From contig NC_092567.1 in NCBI RefSeq assembly GCF_037975245.1, positions 25,898,376-25,962,375 on the forward strand: a DNA stretch of 64,000 nucleotides, given 5' to 3'. Below are positions 23,961 to 34,296 of the stretch, in pieces. Under the pieces are notes generated by a model. The model saw only the letters and a list, made by a program, of their open reading frames with translations, did not search any database and had not been told where the DNA came from. Numbering within the stretch: the first letter of the stretch is position 1; each line of letters opens with the position of its first letter. The stretch comes from Apostichopus japonicus. Lineage: Eukaryota > Echinodermata > Holothuroidea > Aspidochirotida > Stichopodidae. The translations under genes were made by a program, and so were the position numbers.

Positions 23961-24451
23961 GATATCTAAAAGCATTTCGGAAACTTCTGTGAGTACTTTA
24001 GAAGGGTTATTCGAGTTGTGAATGTAATGAAACATGAGATTCAGAATTGTTGGTACTGTCTGATGCTTCCAACACTGTCAGAAAAGAGTTAATAATACTT
24101 GAATGCTTTCTGTGCTGTCAATTTATTGTAATAAAGCACATATCTTGACATTGTCATAGAAAGCTCATGTAATGGAAAACAATCATCACTCTGAATATCC
24201 ACCATCTTCTTCCAAGGAAGTTCTTTTCCTCTTCTGTGCCAAAGAATTTTGTCTCTGTTTGGAACCAAGAAAAACAAAACATGCTTGATCATAGAATAGC
24301 ACACTCTGAAATGTGGATTTTATATTGGATTTGCCTTCAAACATTACATGCCATATTTGCAAGGCTTTCTTCATACCATGACATAGTACTTAAGCACTGG
24401 TCATGCAACTTAAACAGTGAAATCGGGAAACACATTCTCTTGATCCCAGAT
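23961..24451. other. Unclassified inserted DNA
   Basis: No gene is supported. Several overlapping short frames exist on both strands without family resemblance. CCAGAT at 24446-24451 is the target duplication of the SINE that follows. Confidence 0.4.
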
Positions 24452-24827
24452 AATAATAATACACAGTTCTTATAAAGCGCAAATACACACTTAAGTCTCA
24501 GTGCGCTGATTATTAACCCCTGGTCATTGGTAACTTGTCACACCCACACACCAAAGTGTGCACAATTCAATCAATCTCTCCTGGGGCACCACAGTGCACC
24601 TTATCCACGTGTGCCCGGGGACTTCCCATAGGGTGCAGCCACAAACCGGCGCACGCAACTATATTTACAAGTTACCTCGCAGGTCCCCATTTATACACCT
24701 GGGTGAAGAGAGGCAATGGAGATATAGCGCATTGCCCAAGGACACAACGCAATGATCTGGCTAGGGCTCGAACCTGTAATGCTTAGATCACAAGTCCACT
24801 GCCTTAACCACTTGACCACAACGCCCT
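24452..24827 (-). mobile_element. Full-length tRNA-derived SINE
   Basis: On the - strand it starts GAGGGCGTTGTGG and carries an A box TGGTCAAGTGG (24818-24808) and a perfect B box GGTTCGAGCCC (24774-24764). The head looks like a class II (Ser/Leu-type) tRNA. A roughly 250-bp body ends in GCGCTTTATAAGAACTGTG and a TATTATTATTATC tail. CCAGAT flanks both ends (24446-24451 and 24828-24833). RNA polymerase III transcription is the usual mode for the family. The tail type is shared with LINE partners, an inference from family knowledge. Confidence 0.9.
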
Positions 24828-24833
24828 CCAGAT

Positions 24834-25260
24834 GACCTTTGACCTATACCAAAGAAAAAGGGGGCAACTGAATATGGAGCGTTCAAATCCCCATGTATGA
24901 AATCTGTCAATTGACTTTGTTTTGGGAAATTTGTCAAACTTTTAGCATTTCTTGCAATACCATGTTTTAGTCCTTCACACCCTTGAAACTCTTTTAACCT
25001 AATATTACCTTTCAACTCCAATATCCACAATGCAGAAATGCATTTGATCACTGTTGACCCTAGATGATCTTTAACCTCAACCAACAACAATAGGGTGTTC
25101 TTCCAATTAACATAATGTGGTACTCTATATGTCAAGTACGAGCCTGTCAAGACTTGGCAATGTTACCCAAGCTTCCTATGATATACGGTATTTATAAAAT
25201 GTACACACTTTGACCTGTGTTGACCCTAGATGATTTCTGACCTCCACCAACATCAACAGG
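24834..25260. repeat. Dispersed TGACCT-rich repeat
   Basis: Phrases such as TTGACCCTAGATGATCTTT, ACCTCAACCAACAACAATAGG and AATGTGGTACTC recur here. They appear again at about 52800-53290, 58050-58150 and 58870-59150. The copies are internally repetitive. Element type and ends are not determined. Confidence 0.7.
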
Positions 25261-26573
25261 GTTCTTCTATGTTTAATTCTATGTTATATTTCAACAATGG
25301 AAATACTCCTATCAAGATTTTCAACCTAAAATATATGGATCATTCCATATCAAATCACCAAACTTTGGAGTATGTTGTAGCTCGACATCTTTTTATAAAT
25401 TACCAAATTTATTGTATGATTGGACCACTATGAAATTACATTTCTTTACAACTGGCCGATTTATCACCCTTTAAAATGCCGCAATTTGTCGCCACCGTGG
25501 CATTTTCTTGACTTTTGAGGTCTTATTTCTCTGCAATTAAACATACTACTACCTTTTTTTTACAGATGCCTATAGAGTATATTCCATAAAACAGGCTCCA
25601 AAACATTGTCTTGTGGAGTTAGGTCAACTTAAAAGTGTTCAAAAATATTCACTAAAAATATGCTGTTTTTAGTGATAAATTGCTCCTAAACCATTGCTTT
25701 AGGGTACTTGTTTTTTTTTTTTTTTTTTTTTTTTTTGGGGGGGGGGGTTATTATGTCTAGTACATAAAATAAAAAAATTAACGATAATAATGCTTTTCTA
25801 TAATATGTTTGCAAGTTGTGAAGCTATAAAGTTGCTATTTCATGCTGCGATTTAGCATGAGGAAGGATTTTGATGCCATTCTTTTACTGAAGTAACCATG
25901 CTCGGCTAGAGCTGTCAAGGTTTTATACTTTAATTATAAGTAATTTCAGGGTTCTAGCTTTCTCAATATTAATATATCAAGTTGTAAAGTTGCTCCGATG
26001 TACGAAATAGGTCGTCTTTGATAGCCTATGACTCAAAACGCGTCATGTTGACGAAATCTGATTAATTTTTCTGGAAGAGATATAGTACCACCGCCCTGTA
26101 CCAGCGTTTTGCCTTATTTTGAAATGAAAAATCCTTAAAGTTTGGGATTTTACAAAAACGACGTTTTTGCCTGTTTTGATGTTCCACATGTTTTGAGCCT
26201 TGGTATTGCACTTAAAGGTCATTCATTTCAATACTGTGCAGTTTTTAATGTTATATGAACAAATACTATTTGAAATGTACTTTTCTGCTTCTGGTTTAAT
26301 TCAGTTAATTAACAAAATTCAAGAAATCTGCTGCCTCCATTGGTCTTTATTATGACTTTCTGTCAAATATCATTGGACATTTTGGTTTCCAGATTAAAGG
26401 TACGAAGCAAGCATACATCTGGGAGGTAAATGCTCCTAAAAAGGTCAATCCCCGTTCACTTATGCACACATTACATCACATCACGTTCACGCCAATACAT
26501 GTGTCCAAATGCTTCAAAAAATGCCTTTTCTTTTTATTGTTGATGTTTGGTCTGGAAAATGACCATTTCATCC
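25261..26573. other. Unclassified inserted DNA with a T(26)G(10) run
   Basis: A homopolymer T run followed by a G run lies at about 25710-25747. No coding sequence is supported. The rest is AT-rich. Confidence 0.5.
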
Positions 26574-26942
26574 TTAAAGGGTGTGAAGACTCCCGCACAA
26601 AGAATCGTCTCATGCCGGTAGTCTGGCCTAGTTTCGAATGAGGTGTAACAGAAGTGTTAGACACTACCATCGATCCCAAAAAATGCACACACACAGCTTG
26701 ATACGGTCGGTAATTAGACAATAGTTCACAGTTAATACATACAGCTACGGTCAATTCCCACAACACAGAAGTAGCGATTAACATCTCAGGTCTATATAGA
26801 TAAAGATAACAAGGTTCCACGTTTCATTACTGTCTGCATTTTGTAGCGACAAGAAGAAATCTTCACTTGCAAGCAACGGAAAGTTAAATTTTTCAGAGCG
26901 CGGCACGCGGATTGGGGCAAGTCTTCAATGCCTTTTATTTAA
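26574..26942 (-). mobile_element. TTAA-flanked MITE, copy B
   Basis: Reverse orientation relative to copies A, C and D. The ends are TTAAAGGGTGTGAAGACTC on the left and the complement of CATTGAAGACTTG on the right. TTAA is at 26574-26577 and, slightly diverged, at about 26939-26942. The shared internal phrases confirm membership. Confidence 0.83.
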
Positions 26943-27847
26943 AGTCTTGAATTTCTATATATTAACACTGTACAATCTAACACAACCGTAGAATAGAAAA
27001 GGTGTTTCTGGAGTGATTTCTCAACCAAGGCTTCCCTATACAATTGAGTTTTCTTCTGGCAACTTGAATCCAGTGAACTGACCATTGGCTGGAAACTCAT
27101 TTCTGTTCCTTTGGACTGCACGTGATGGTAGCACAACCCTGACGTGTCTTGCTAGGAACCTCCAGCACCCTTGAACCTGTTAACCGTAGGCTATGTATCT
27201 GTACTGCCTTAACAAGAAACATATGAAAGTTCAAATGTATTAATGTTGGTACAAGATGTCCACAATAACAAGCAGTGATACAATGTACAGTTATGGTTAA
27301 ACTTGTTGTGAAATTACACCTTCCATGTTTCATGAAACGTTATTCAGTTTCAGACAATTGATCTGCAAAACTCCATGCCTAAGTACTAGCCTAATAATGA
27401 GTATAAATGGCATATATGCCTACATAACGTGGCTGCATAATGCAATTTACATCCCCGAGCCAAACTTTCAGCTACTAGTACTACCACTATATAGTAGTAC
27501 TAAGCACCATACTGTACATGTATAAATACATAGCCAACACACAGTACATATGGGTTGTAAGTCACCGAAACACAACGCACAATATGGTTTATGCAGTTCC
27601 GCGAATTCCAACGATACATGCACAGAATGGACTGGATTTTAAAATATTTTTCTTCTTTACAAAATTCTTACCACGTTGTATGTTCATAGTTTCGAGCGGT
27701 TTTCTTCTTCGCTCTGTTGTGGAGCTTCACTTTCGGCTCGTTTAACAGGCTCGAACTGATACGGTTCTATGCCTTACAGTAACACCTCAGGTCCACCCTC
27801 CACGTTTGGTTCAATGTGGGATCATTGTCTTCACTCTCTGCTTCGAT
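26943..27847. other. Unclassified inserted DNA
   Basis: No gene, tRNA-like box or transposon terminus was recognised. It ends at the TTTAGTTTAGT tail of the following LINE. Confidence 0.4.
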
Positions 27848-29515
27848 TATAGTTTAGTTTAGTTAGTTTAGTTTAGTAGTAAAAAGGATCAGGAGGGACA
27901 CTTAAGTCCCAATCAAGGACCCCATAGAGAGAGAAAAAAACTGAAGACACAAACACTCAGACCCGATTACAATGCTTAAAGTGCTTGTCCAAAGCATTCT
28001 TAAACCCATTGACACTACTTGCAAGTACAACTTTCTCAGGCAAACCATTCTCATTCACAACCCTATTAGAAAAAAAGTTATGCCGAATATTAATCCTACT
28101 ATGCGACTTTTGGAGTTTAAGACAATGACCTCTATAGTACAACTACTGTTAGCAAACAAGAAAAAGTCGGTAAACGATAAATTGTCGAAACCATACACAA
28201 TCTTGAAAACATGGATCAAGTCCCCACGTAACCTCCTAAGCTCTAGTGTGGTGAGATTCAACAGTTGTAACCGCCTGTAATAAGGAACCCTCTTTAAGGA
28301 ACTTATCATCCTAGAAGCCCTCCTCTGGACCTTTTCAAGTACTTCCTTATCCTTAGCAAAGTAAGGGTTCCAAGCATGCACAGCATACTCCAGATGAGGC
28401 CTAATGTCCTCTTTCAGAAAACTGAAGTTCCTCTTGATCATACCTAAAACCCTATTACCTCTTTTATCAGCTTCAAGACAATGTTTAGAAGGTTGCAGAG
28501 ATGAGTCAATGTAGATACCTAGGTCTCTTTCAACAGAGACCTCCTGTAACTCCACACCATTAAGATTGTATTTAAGATTGTATTATTTACTACTACCAAT
28601 GTGCATTACCTTACATTTATCAATATTAAAAAGCATTTGCCACCCCTGAGACCAGGAAAAAATCTTATCCAAATCCGCTTGAAATTGCTCAGAATCGCTT
28701 TTGGAAGAGACCTCAGAATGCAATTTGGTGTCATCAGCAAACTTCTTAGCTTTACACAAAATAACCCCGTCGATGTCATTTATATAGGCAACAAACAACA
28801 AGGAACCTAATACAGACCCTTGTGGAACCCCACTAGTAACGTTCTGCCAAGAAGAAGCACAGCCTTTAATTGCCACCCTCTGTTCCCTATTACCAAGCCA
28901 ATTCCCGATCCAAGACAGTAAATTCCCTATGACTACCATGCTCTTCAGCCTAAGTAAAAGACGCTGGTGGGGATCTTTATCAAAGGCCTTCTGGAAATCC
29001 AGGAACACAACATCTACAGACCTCTGCCTATTTAGTGAACTTGTTACATCTTCCACAAACTATAGGATATTAGTGAGACAAGACCTTTTTTGACAAAAGC
29101 CATGCTGAGACTCTCTGATCAAAGACTGACTGCTGAAGTGACAGACCGTAGACCTTTTAACAATAGACTCCATGACCTTACAAACTACACTAGTGAGACT
29201 AACGGGCCTATAATAACAGGGCTTAGACTTATCACCCTTCTTGAAAGTTGGGGTAATATTAGCACATCTCCAGTCCCTAGGAACATAACCTTCATCCATA
29301 AATTTACTAAAAACCAACGAGAGTGGAACGCAGAAATGGTGTGCAAAAGTCTTCAACAAATACGGATGGATTGCATCCGGTCCAGAAGCTTTAGAAACAT
29401 TTAGACGAAGCAGCTCCTTTAAGACAACCTCATCCGAAAATAAGACCGTATCCAGAAAGACCGTATTATGAGAAAGGCTTCCTAATTCTAGCCCACTTTC
29501 ACTGCCTGGTGGAGA
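27848..29515 (-). mobile_element. 5'-truncated non-LTR retrotransposon with reverse transcriptase
   Basis: Reading leftward on the - strand there is an N-terminal RT block (ANITPTFKKGDKSKPCYYRP, about 29280-29220). Next comes VFLDFQKAFD (about 29000), then SGVPQGSVLGSLLF (about 28840-28800) and the catalytic FADDTKL near 28730. The C-terminal region with HLEYAVHAWNP and VQRRASRMI lies at about 28400-28290. The CR1/jockey-like group is likely. The frame changes between the RT and C-terminal parts near 28556-28582, and an in-frame stop separates the first two blocks at 29057-29059. The 3' end has a short TTTAGT repeat tail at 27850-27880. The 5' part (endonuclease) is missing. Confidence 0.92.
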
Positions 29516-30107
29516 AGATAGATAGATAGATATTTATTTCGTCCATAAGATATGGAAATTTGTCGCCCTGCAGCAAAACACATAAAAAATCAAAGATTTA
29601 AAGTTACATTCAGAATACAGTAAAATATTAGTATAAACAAAACACAGAGAAGTTGAATGAAAAGGTAAGAATATCAACAGCAGCAATATCCATACATGTG
29701 AGAAAAATATACACATATATACATATATTAACAAGATTATAAAACAAAAGAAACCTATCTAACAGCCCTCAGGTTGAAAAGAGAAACAGAATTGGGTACA
29801 AAAGAAAACCTGAATCTGTTATGCTTAGACCGTGGCATGCGAAGTCTGCTGCCTGAACGGCAGAATACATAGTTTTCGAAAAGAGGATGTGTATGGTCTT
29901 TTAATATTCCATGGGTTTTCTGTGCACCATATCAATGTAGAGTTTATAAATAGTTTTTAAACAAATATCCCTCCCAATAGTACGGCTGGCAGCCCTTACA
30001 ACTTTCTCTAATTTAATCGAAGAATCCTTTGTAAGCAGCCCGTAAAAACAAATAATACTAAAAGTCAGCACGTTTGGATCACTGACTGGCAAAAAAGTAA
30101 AAGAATA
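29516..30107 (-). mobile_element. Second LINE 3' fragment with TATC tail
   Basis: The - strand translation gives the LINE C-terminal signatures CFYGLLTKDSSIKLEKVVRA, then RSGSRLRMPRSKHNRFRFSF and PNSVSLFNLRAV before a stop near 29763. A 3' UTR follows, ending in a (GATA/TATC)n tail at about 29516-29532. It is truncated at about 30107. It differs from its neighbour, whose C-terminus is of another type. Confidence 0.82.
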
Positions 30108-30436
30108 GAACCACTATCACATTGAACTTCGGTTGCCGCATTTGGTTCTAAATCTGCCATTCCACGGTAATTTTGATTTTGATTTCGCGCTGACTTGATA
30201 TCGCTTCTTTTTTTGTGTATTTATGTGCACTTGTCGTAGTGTAAGTATATGTATATATGTTTGGAGGGAAAAGCGAGAGCAAATCGTTTTCCTAACATGA
30301 CGTCACATGACGTCATGAGATTAGGAAATGTTCAAGCGAACTATTCAAGACCCAAAAAGGGAAATTAATTCTCAATTGGAAAAACCAAGTTTTTACCGGC
30401 AGAATGGTTGATATATGTTCTAGAGAACATGCTTAG
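30108..30436. other. Leader region before the gypsy gag fragment
   Basis: It could be part of the LTR or leader of the element that follows, but no matching LTR was found at the other end. A TGACGTCACATGACGTCA near-palindrome occurs near 30299-30318. Confidence 0.35.
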
Positions 30437-30640
30437 ATGGATCCCAAGAATTGGGATCGATTTTTTTCAATGGAAGGCATACGTCCACCGGAGAATCTAA
30501 TTTTGAAAGGAAATGTAGCTGAACAGTGGAAATTTTGGAAGCAGAAATTTACACTTTATGAAAATGCTTCAGGCCTAAGCGTAAAGGACCCTATAGTGCA
30601 GTGTAGTACGTTGCTACATATAATAGGTGATGATGCATTA

Positions 30641-30753
30641 GTAGGCCTAGTAGTAGTAAGTTGAGTCTCGTCTATTCGACACGCTCAGTGATTAACCTCC
30701 GCTAACGTATCACGATCATGTGCAAGGTTTATTGCTTCATCGAAATTGTTAAT
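30641..30753 (-). mobile_element. 113-bp LINE 3' scrap with 12-bp target duplication
   Basis: It is flanked by GATGATGCATTA at 30629-30640 and 30754-30765. The reverse complement contains GATCGTGATACGTTAGCGGA and GGTTAATCACTGAGC, matching the 3' end of the LINE at 12868-13390. It ends in a TTACTACTACTA tail. This is a short, severely 5'-truncated insertion within gag. Confidence 0.92.
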
Positions 30754-31944
30754 GATGATGCATTACAAGTATACAATACGTTTTCTTTCGCGACTGACGA
30801 AGAGAAAAAAAGGGACCTAAACGTCCTGATACAAAAGTTCGAAGTTCATTTCCTTTCCACAGAAAAATGTAACGTTTGAGCGACATGTATTCAATACGAC
30901 ATATCATCGCGACAGTGAATCATTTGAACAATTTTGAACCGAGTTGAAAAATATTGCTATGACATGTGATTTTGGCATTCTTACAGATGACATTGTGAAG
31001 GATAGGATTGTGGTCGGACTCCGAGATGATGCAGTTAGAGCAAATTTGCTTGCAAAGAAAGGCCAAAGCTGCAAAATATGCAAAGCTTCAGAGAGAAGTA
31101 AAGCTCAGATGACACAACTGAACAATTCTACGCTACAAAGTGCAAGTGAAAAAGGAAAAAGAAGTGTACACAGTCTGTCATAACAGAGGTAACAAAACAA
31201 ATAACGATAAGCCTAGACAGTCCCGAAACTATGATAGGCCTCACACACAAAGGAATAAGCCTAGCTCAACTCGACACCAGAGCAGTAAATGTGGTTATAA
31301 CCATGATCACAGTGGATATTGCCCAGCAGAAGGGAAATCGTGTAATAATTGTGGCATAACAAACTATTTTGCCAAGATGTGCCGAACAATAGTAAATCAG
31401 TCAAAAGGCTCCAAGACACAGAAACATGACAAACGTAACCAACAAAAAGTGCATACAGTAGACGAGGCAAACAGTGATACCGGTACAGAAGGATCCGGCA
31501 ACTCAGACTTTTTCATTGACGTTCTAGAGTCTCAGCAATGCAAAACAGCTGACGGTGAATGGAACATCAATTTGTTAGTTGAAGGTGCGAAAGTCAACTT
31601 CAAGCTTGATACTGGATCACAATGCAATGTGATTTCTTCATCAGTTCTGGAAAGCATGGAGAATGTGAAGTTGCAGAGATCAAAGATGCGTCTGATTACT
31701 TACTCAGGACAAAAGCTAAAACCGACGGGGACGTTTGTACTCCTCTGTGAACACACTCTGTGAATCGCTTCTATGACCTCAGTTTTCAAGTCGTCGAAGG
31801 AATGAAGAAACCCTTACTTGGCTTAAAAGCACGCACAGCCCTAGGACTGATTCAACGTATCGACAGTGTGAACCCAGCAAAAAATGTACCCTAATTTTAC
31901 CGCGGTAAACTATGGTAAATGGGGTAAATGTGTGGTAAAATAAA

Positions 31945-32340
31945 CTGCGGTACATTTACCGCAGTTTTACCATGGTATCACCGCGGTAAAAGTATGGTAA
32001 AAGTGCGGTACATTTACTGCGGTAAATTTACCGCAGTTTTACCATGGTATTACCGCGGTAAAAGTATGGTAAAAGTGCGGTACATTTACTGCGGTAAATT
32101 TACCGCAGTTTTACCATGGTATTACCGCGGTAAAAGTGCTGTACATTTACTACGGTAAATTTACCACAGTTTTACCATGGTATTACCGCGGTAAAAGTAG
32201 GGTAAAAGTGTGGTACATTTACTACGGTAAATTTACCGCAGTTTTACCATGGTAGTATACCGCGGTAAAAGTAGGGTAAAAGTGTGGTACATTTACTACG
32301 GTAAATTTACCATAGCTTTACCATGATATTACTGGAGTAA
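31945..32340. repeat. Tandem array of ~70-bp units built on TTACCGCGGTAA
   Basis: TTTTACCATGGTA recurs near 31967, 32038, 32110, 32173 and 32243. Each is followed by a TACCGCGGTAAAAG block and CATTTACTACGGTAAATTTA. The unit contains two palindromes, CCATGG and CCGCGG. The array decays rightward to about 32510. A 76-codon open frame across it is only a product of the repeat. Confidence 0.93.
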
Positions 32341-32999
32341 TTAAGTAGGGTAAATTTATATGGTACATAAACTACATAGGTGAAATTCCTACAATTGTGC
32401 CATGATTAACCACAGTAAAATTAGGGTAAAACTATACAGTGCAATTATACTATGGTAAATTTACCATAATTGTACCATGATTTTACCACAGTAGAACATA
32501 TATGGGTCACACTATGAAACATGATGGTACATTTACAGCAATTTTTGCATGATTTTGTCCCATATTTTTGCAATACTGATAAGACAAACCTTTTGCCAGC
32601 TTATGTTCTACTCATATCTTAATGTTGGAAATATAAATTACCTGTGGATATGAGTTGAATTAAGAAGAGAGACCAACTGCTATTCCAATATGTTATAGTA
32701 TGCATCTCTTTTCCTAAAAAAAAAGCAGTAGATATATACATAGAGAATTCCTTCATGTAATCCCTGATAAATTTGAGAGGAGACAACATTTAATTCTTTT
32801 TTCATCATGAGGGAGAACCTAAAAGCCTTTAAAATGAAAAAAAAAGAACTATATAAACTAGCACACATAAGGCATAGCTTCTGTGCCTCAACACTGAACA
32901 CACAAAACTTGACCAATCAGTGTCCTCAGATTTGGGTATTCTCTGTCAGGTCCATTAAATGACATGACAAGTCTATGCACTATGCACCTTCGGGATGAT
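32341..32999. other. Interior of the inverted-repeat transposon, no gene
   Basis: The satellite fades into AT-rich DNA. There are degraded TTACCATAATTGTACCATGA words up to about 32510 and nothing recognisable after that. Confidence 0.45.
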
Positions 33000-33380
33000 G
33001 ATTAGACCACTCATCGAATATGCAGCACCAGCCATGGCTCACATCATCACAAACAACATAGAACAACTCGAAGCCACACAACGCAGAGCATGCAGAATAG
33101 CCTACCACATGTCACAGGACACAGACAGGAAACAATAACAGCCATCGCCGACATTCCATCAGTCATCGAAAGATTAAACCAACTAAGGGATAAATTCCTA
33201 GACAGAGTCGCAGCTCCTACACACCACCTACACCAATTCACCAAGAATCAGCTGAAACAAACACCGTTCGTCCTTGATGCAAGTCCACTCACCGGCCTGG
33301 ATCTTGAAATTTGGGACCGCCAACTCTCAGAAGTCTCAGAACTCTTTCCTCCTTGTCAGCTTCCAGAAATGTTTCTCTGA
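33000..33380 (+). mobile_element. LINE C-terminal fragment
   Basis: Translation across two frames shows PLIEYAAPAMAHIITN, QLEATQRRACRIAYHMS and SVIERLNQLRDKFLDR. This is the standard C-terminal sequence after the RT of several LINE clades. It is frameshifted near 33115 and has no tail. It lies inside the transposon at 31873-34296. Confidence 0.8.
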
Positions 33381-33477
33381 CCCGGCCCACAAAGTTCATA
33401 TTTTCCATAATCTCAAAATTTTCAGTTCTCTCAAACCTTGGAGTCTAATTTTTACCGGCCAGGGGCTTTCCGTGGAA

Positions 33478-33850
33478 GAGAGCGGTGAGGTGGCAGAACG
33501 GGAGAGTGCACGTCTGCAGTACCTGAGGTCCCTGGTTCAAACCTCGGTGTCGACACTGACACCAATTTTCACCCGCTCCTTTCTCGTGGTAGGAAAGTGG
33601 CTACACGTGGGAAGCGGTACTCACGTCCTTCGGAGGGGACGTTAAATTGCGGTCCCGGGAGCAGGACTACACACCCCTGCCTCGTTACTTCAGGGCACTA
33701 TTCGAAAAAAGAGAAGGCGAGATTCGCCGGTGTCTTTCCACGCACAAAACTTGGAACCTCAATAATTTCCGACTAAGGATTTCCTTAGTCTGCTGAAGCA
33801 CCTTCGGGTGGAAGCATAATACGAGGTATACCATACCATCTACAGAGTAC
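33478..33850 (+). mobile_element. tRNA-like SINE unit
   Basis: The A box TGGCAGAACGG is at 33491-33501 and a near-consensus B box GGTTCAAACCT at 33534-33544. A conserved-looking body follows (CACGTCCTTCGGAGGGGACG, GTTAAATTGCGGTCCCGGG), running to about 33845. The ends are not defined by a target duplication. Confidence 0.75.
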
Positions 33851-34296
33851 TCTCTTCATTTAAACCAAGTTTTTGAGGACAATTGGAAATCAGAAGTCCA
33901 CTCTGGACTACCAGTTAAGTCTAAAGAAGATAGTCAGGAATCATACCAGCCTGGGTTATTGAAATTCAAGAAAGCTTTCTCATTTGTGAAACCTCCATGG
34001 ATTTGATGAATTAAAAACTGTTGCATGCTACAACTGTGGACTTATATGTCAGGCATACAACCATTACAATAAGGGTAAAGGCATATAGCCAAATTATGAT
34101 ACAATACACTAATGGGTGAAATTCAAAGAAATTTATGGTGTACATGCTGATTGAAATTAGGACAAACTTATGCTCAATGTGAGGTAAAACTGTCCTACAA
34201 TTAGTTAAAATCCTGGTAAACTGAGGTAAAACTCAGGTAAAAGCGGTAAAATTGTGGTATGTTACCGCGGTAAATTAGAGGTAAATTTTTTCCTGG
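33851..34296. other. Right arm of the inverted-repeat transposon
   Basis: Non-coding. Scattered GGTAAAACTG and TACCGCGGTAAA words near 34180-34290 mirror the left satellite. Confidence 0.5.

Larger units (their letters stand above)
31873..34296. mobile_element. 2.4-kb inverted-repeat transposon inserted in the gypsy element
   Basis: The left end reads CCCAGCAAAAAATGTACC. The right end in reverse reads CCCAGGAAAAAATTTACC. Both are followed within about 10 bp by TACCGCGGTAA. The left interior is a tandem array of that palindrome. The right interior has a few degenerate TACCGCGGTAAA words. A LINE scrap (33000-33380) and a tRNA-like SINE unit (33478-33850) sit in the middle. No transposase is seen, and the target duplication is not clear. 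Confidence 0.78.

Noticed and set aside
26476-26820. 114-codon - strand frame
   Set aside because: It lies within copy B of the TTAA MITE. The matching frame in other copies is broken.
31928-32158. Open frame coding a repeated YRGKSMVKVRYIYCGKFTAV peptide
   Set aside because: It is created entirely by the ~70-bp palindromic satellite. Decay of the array ends the frame.
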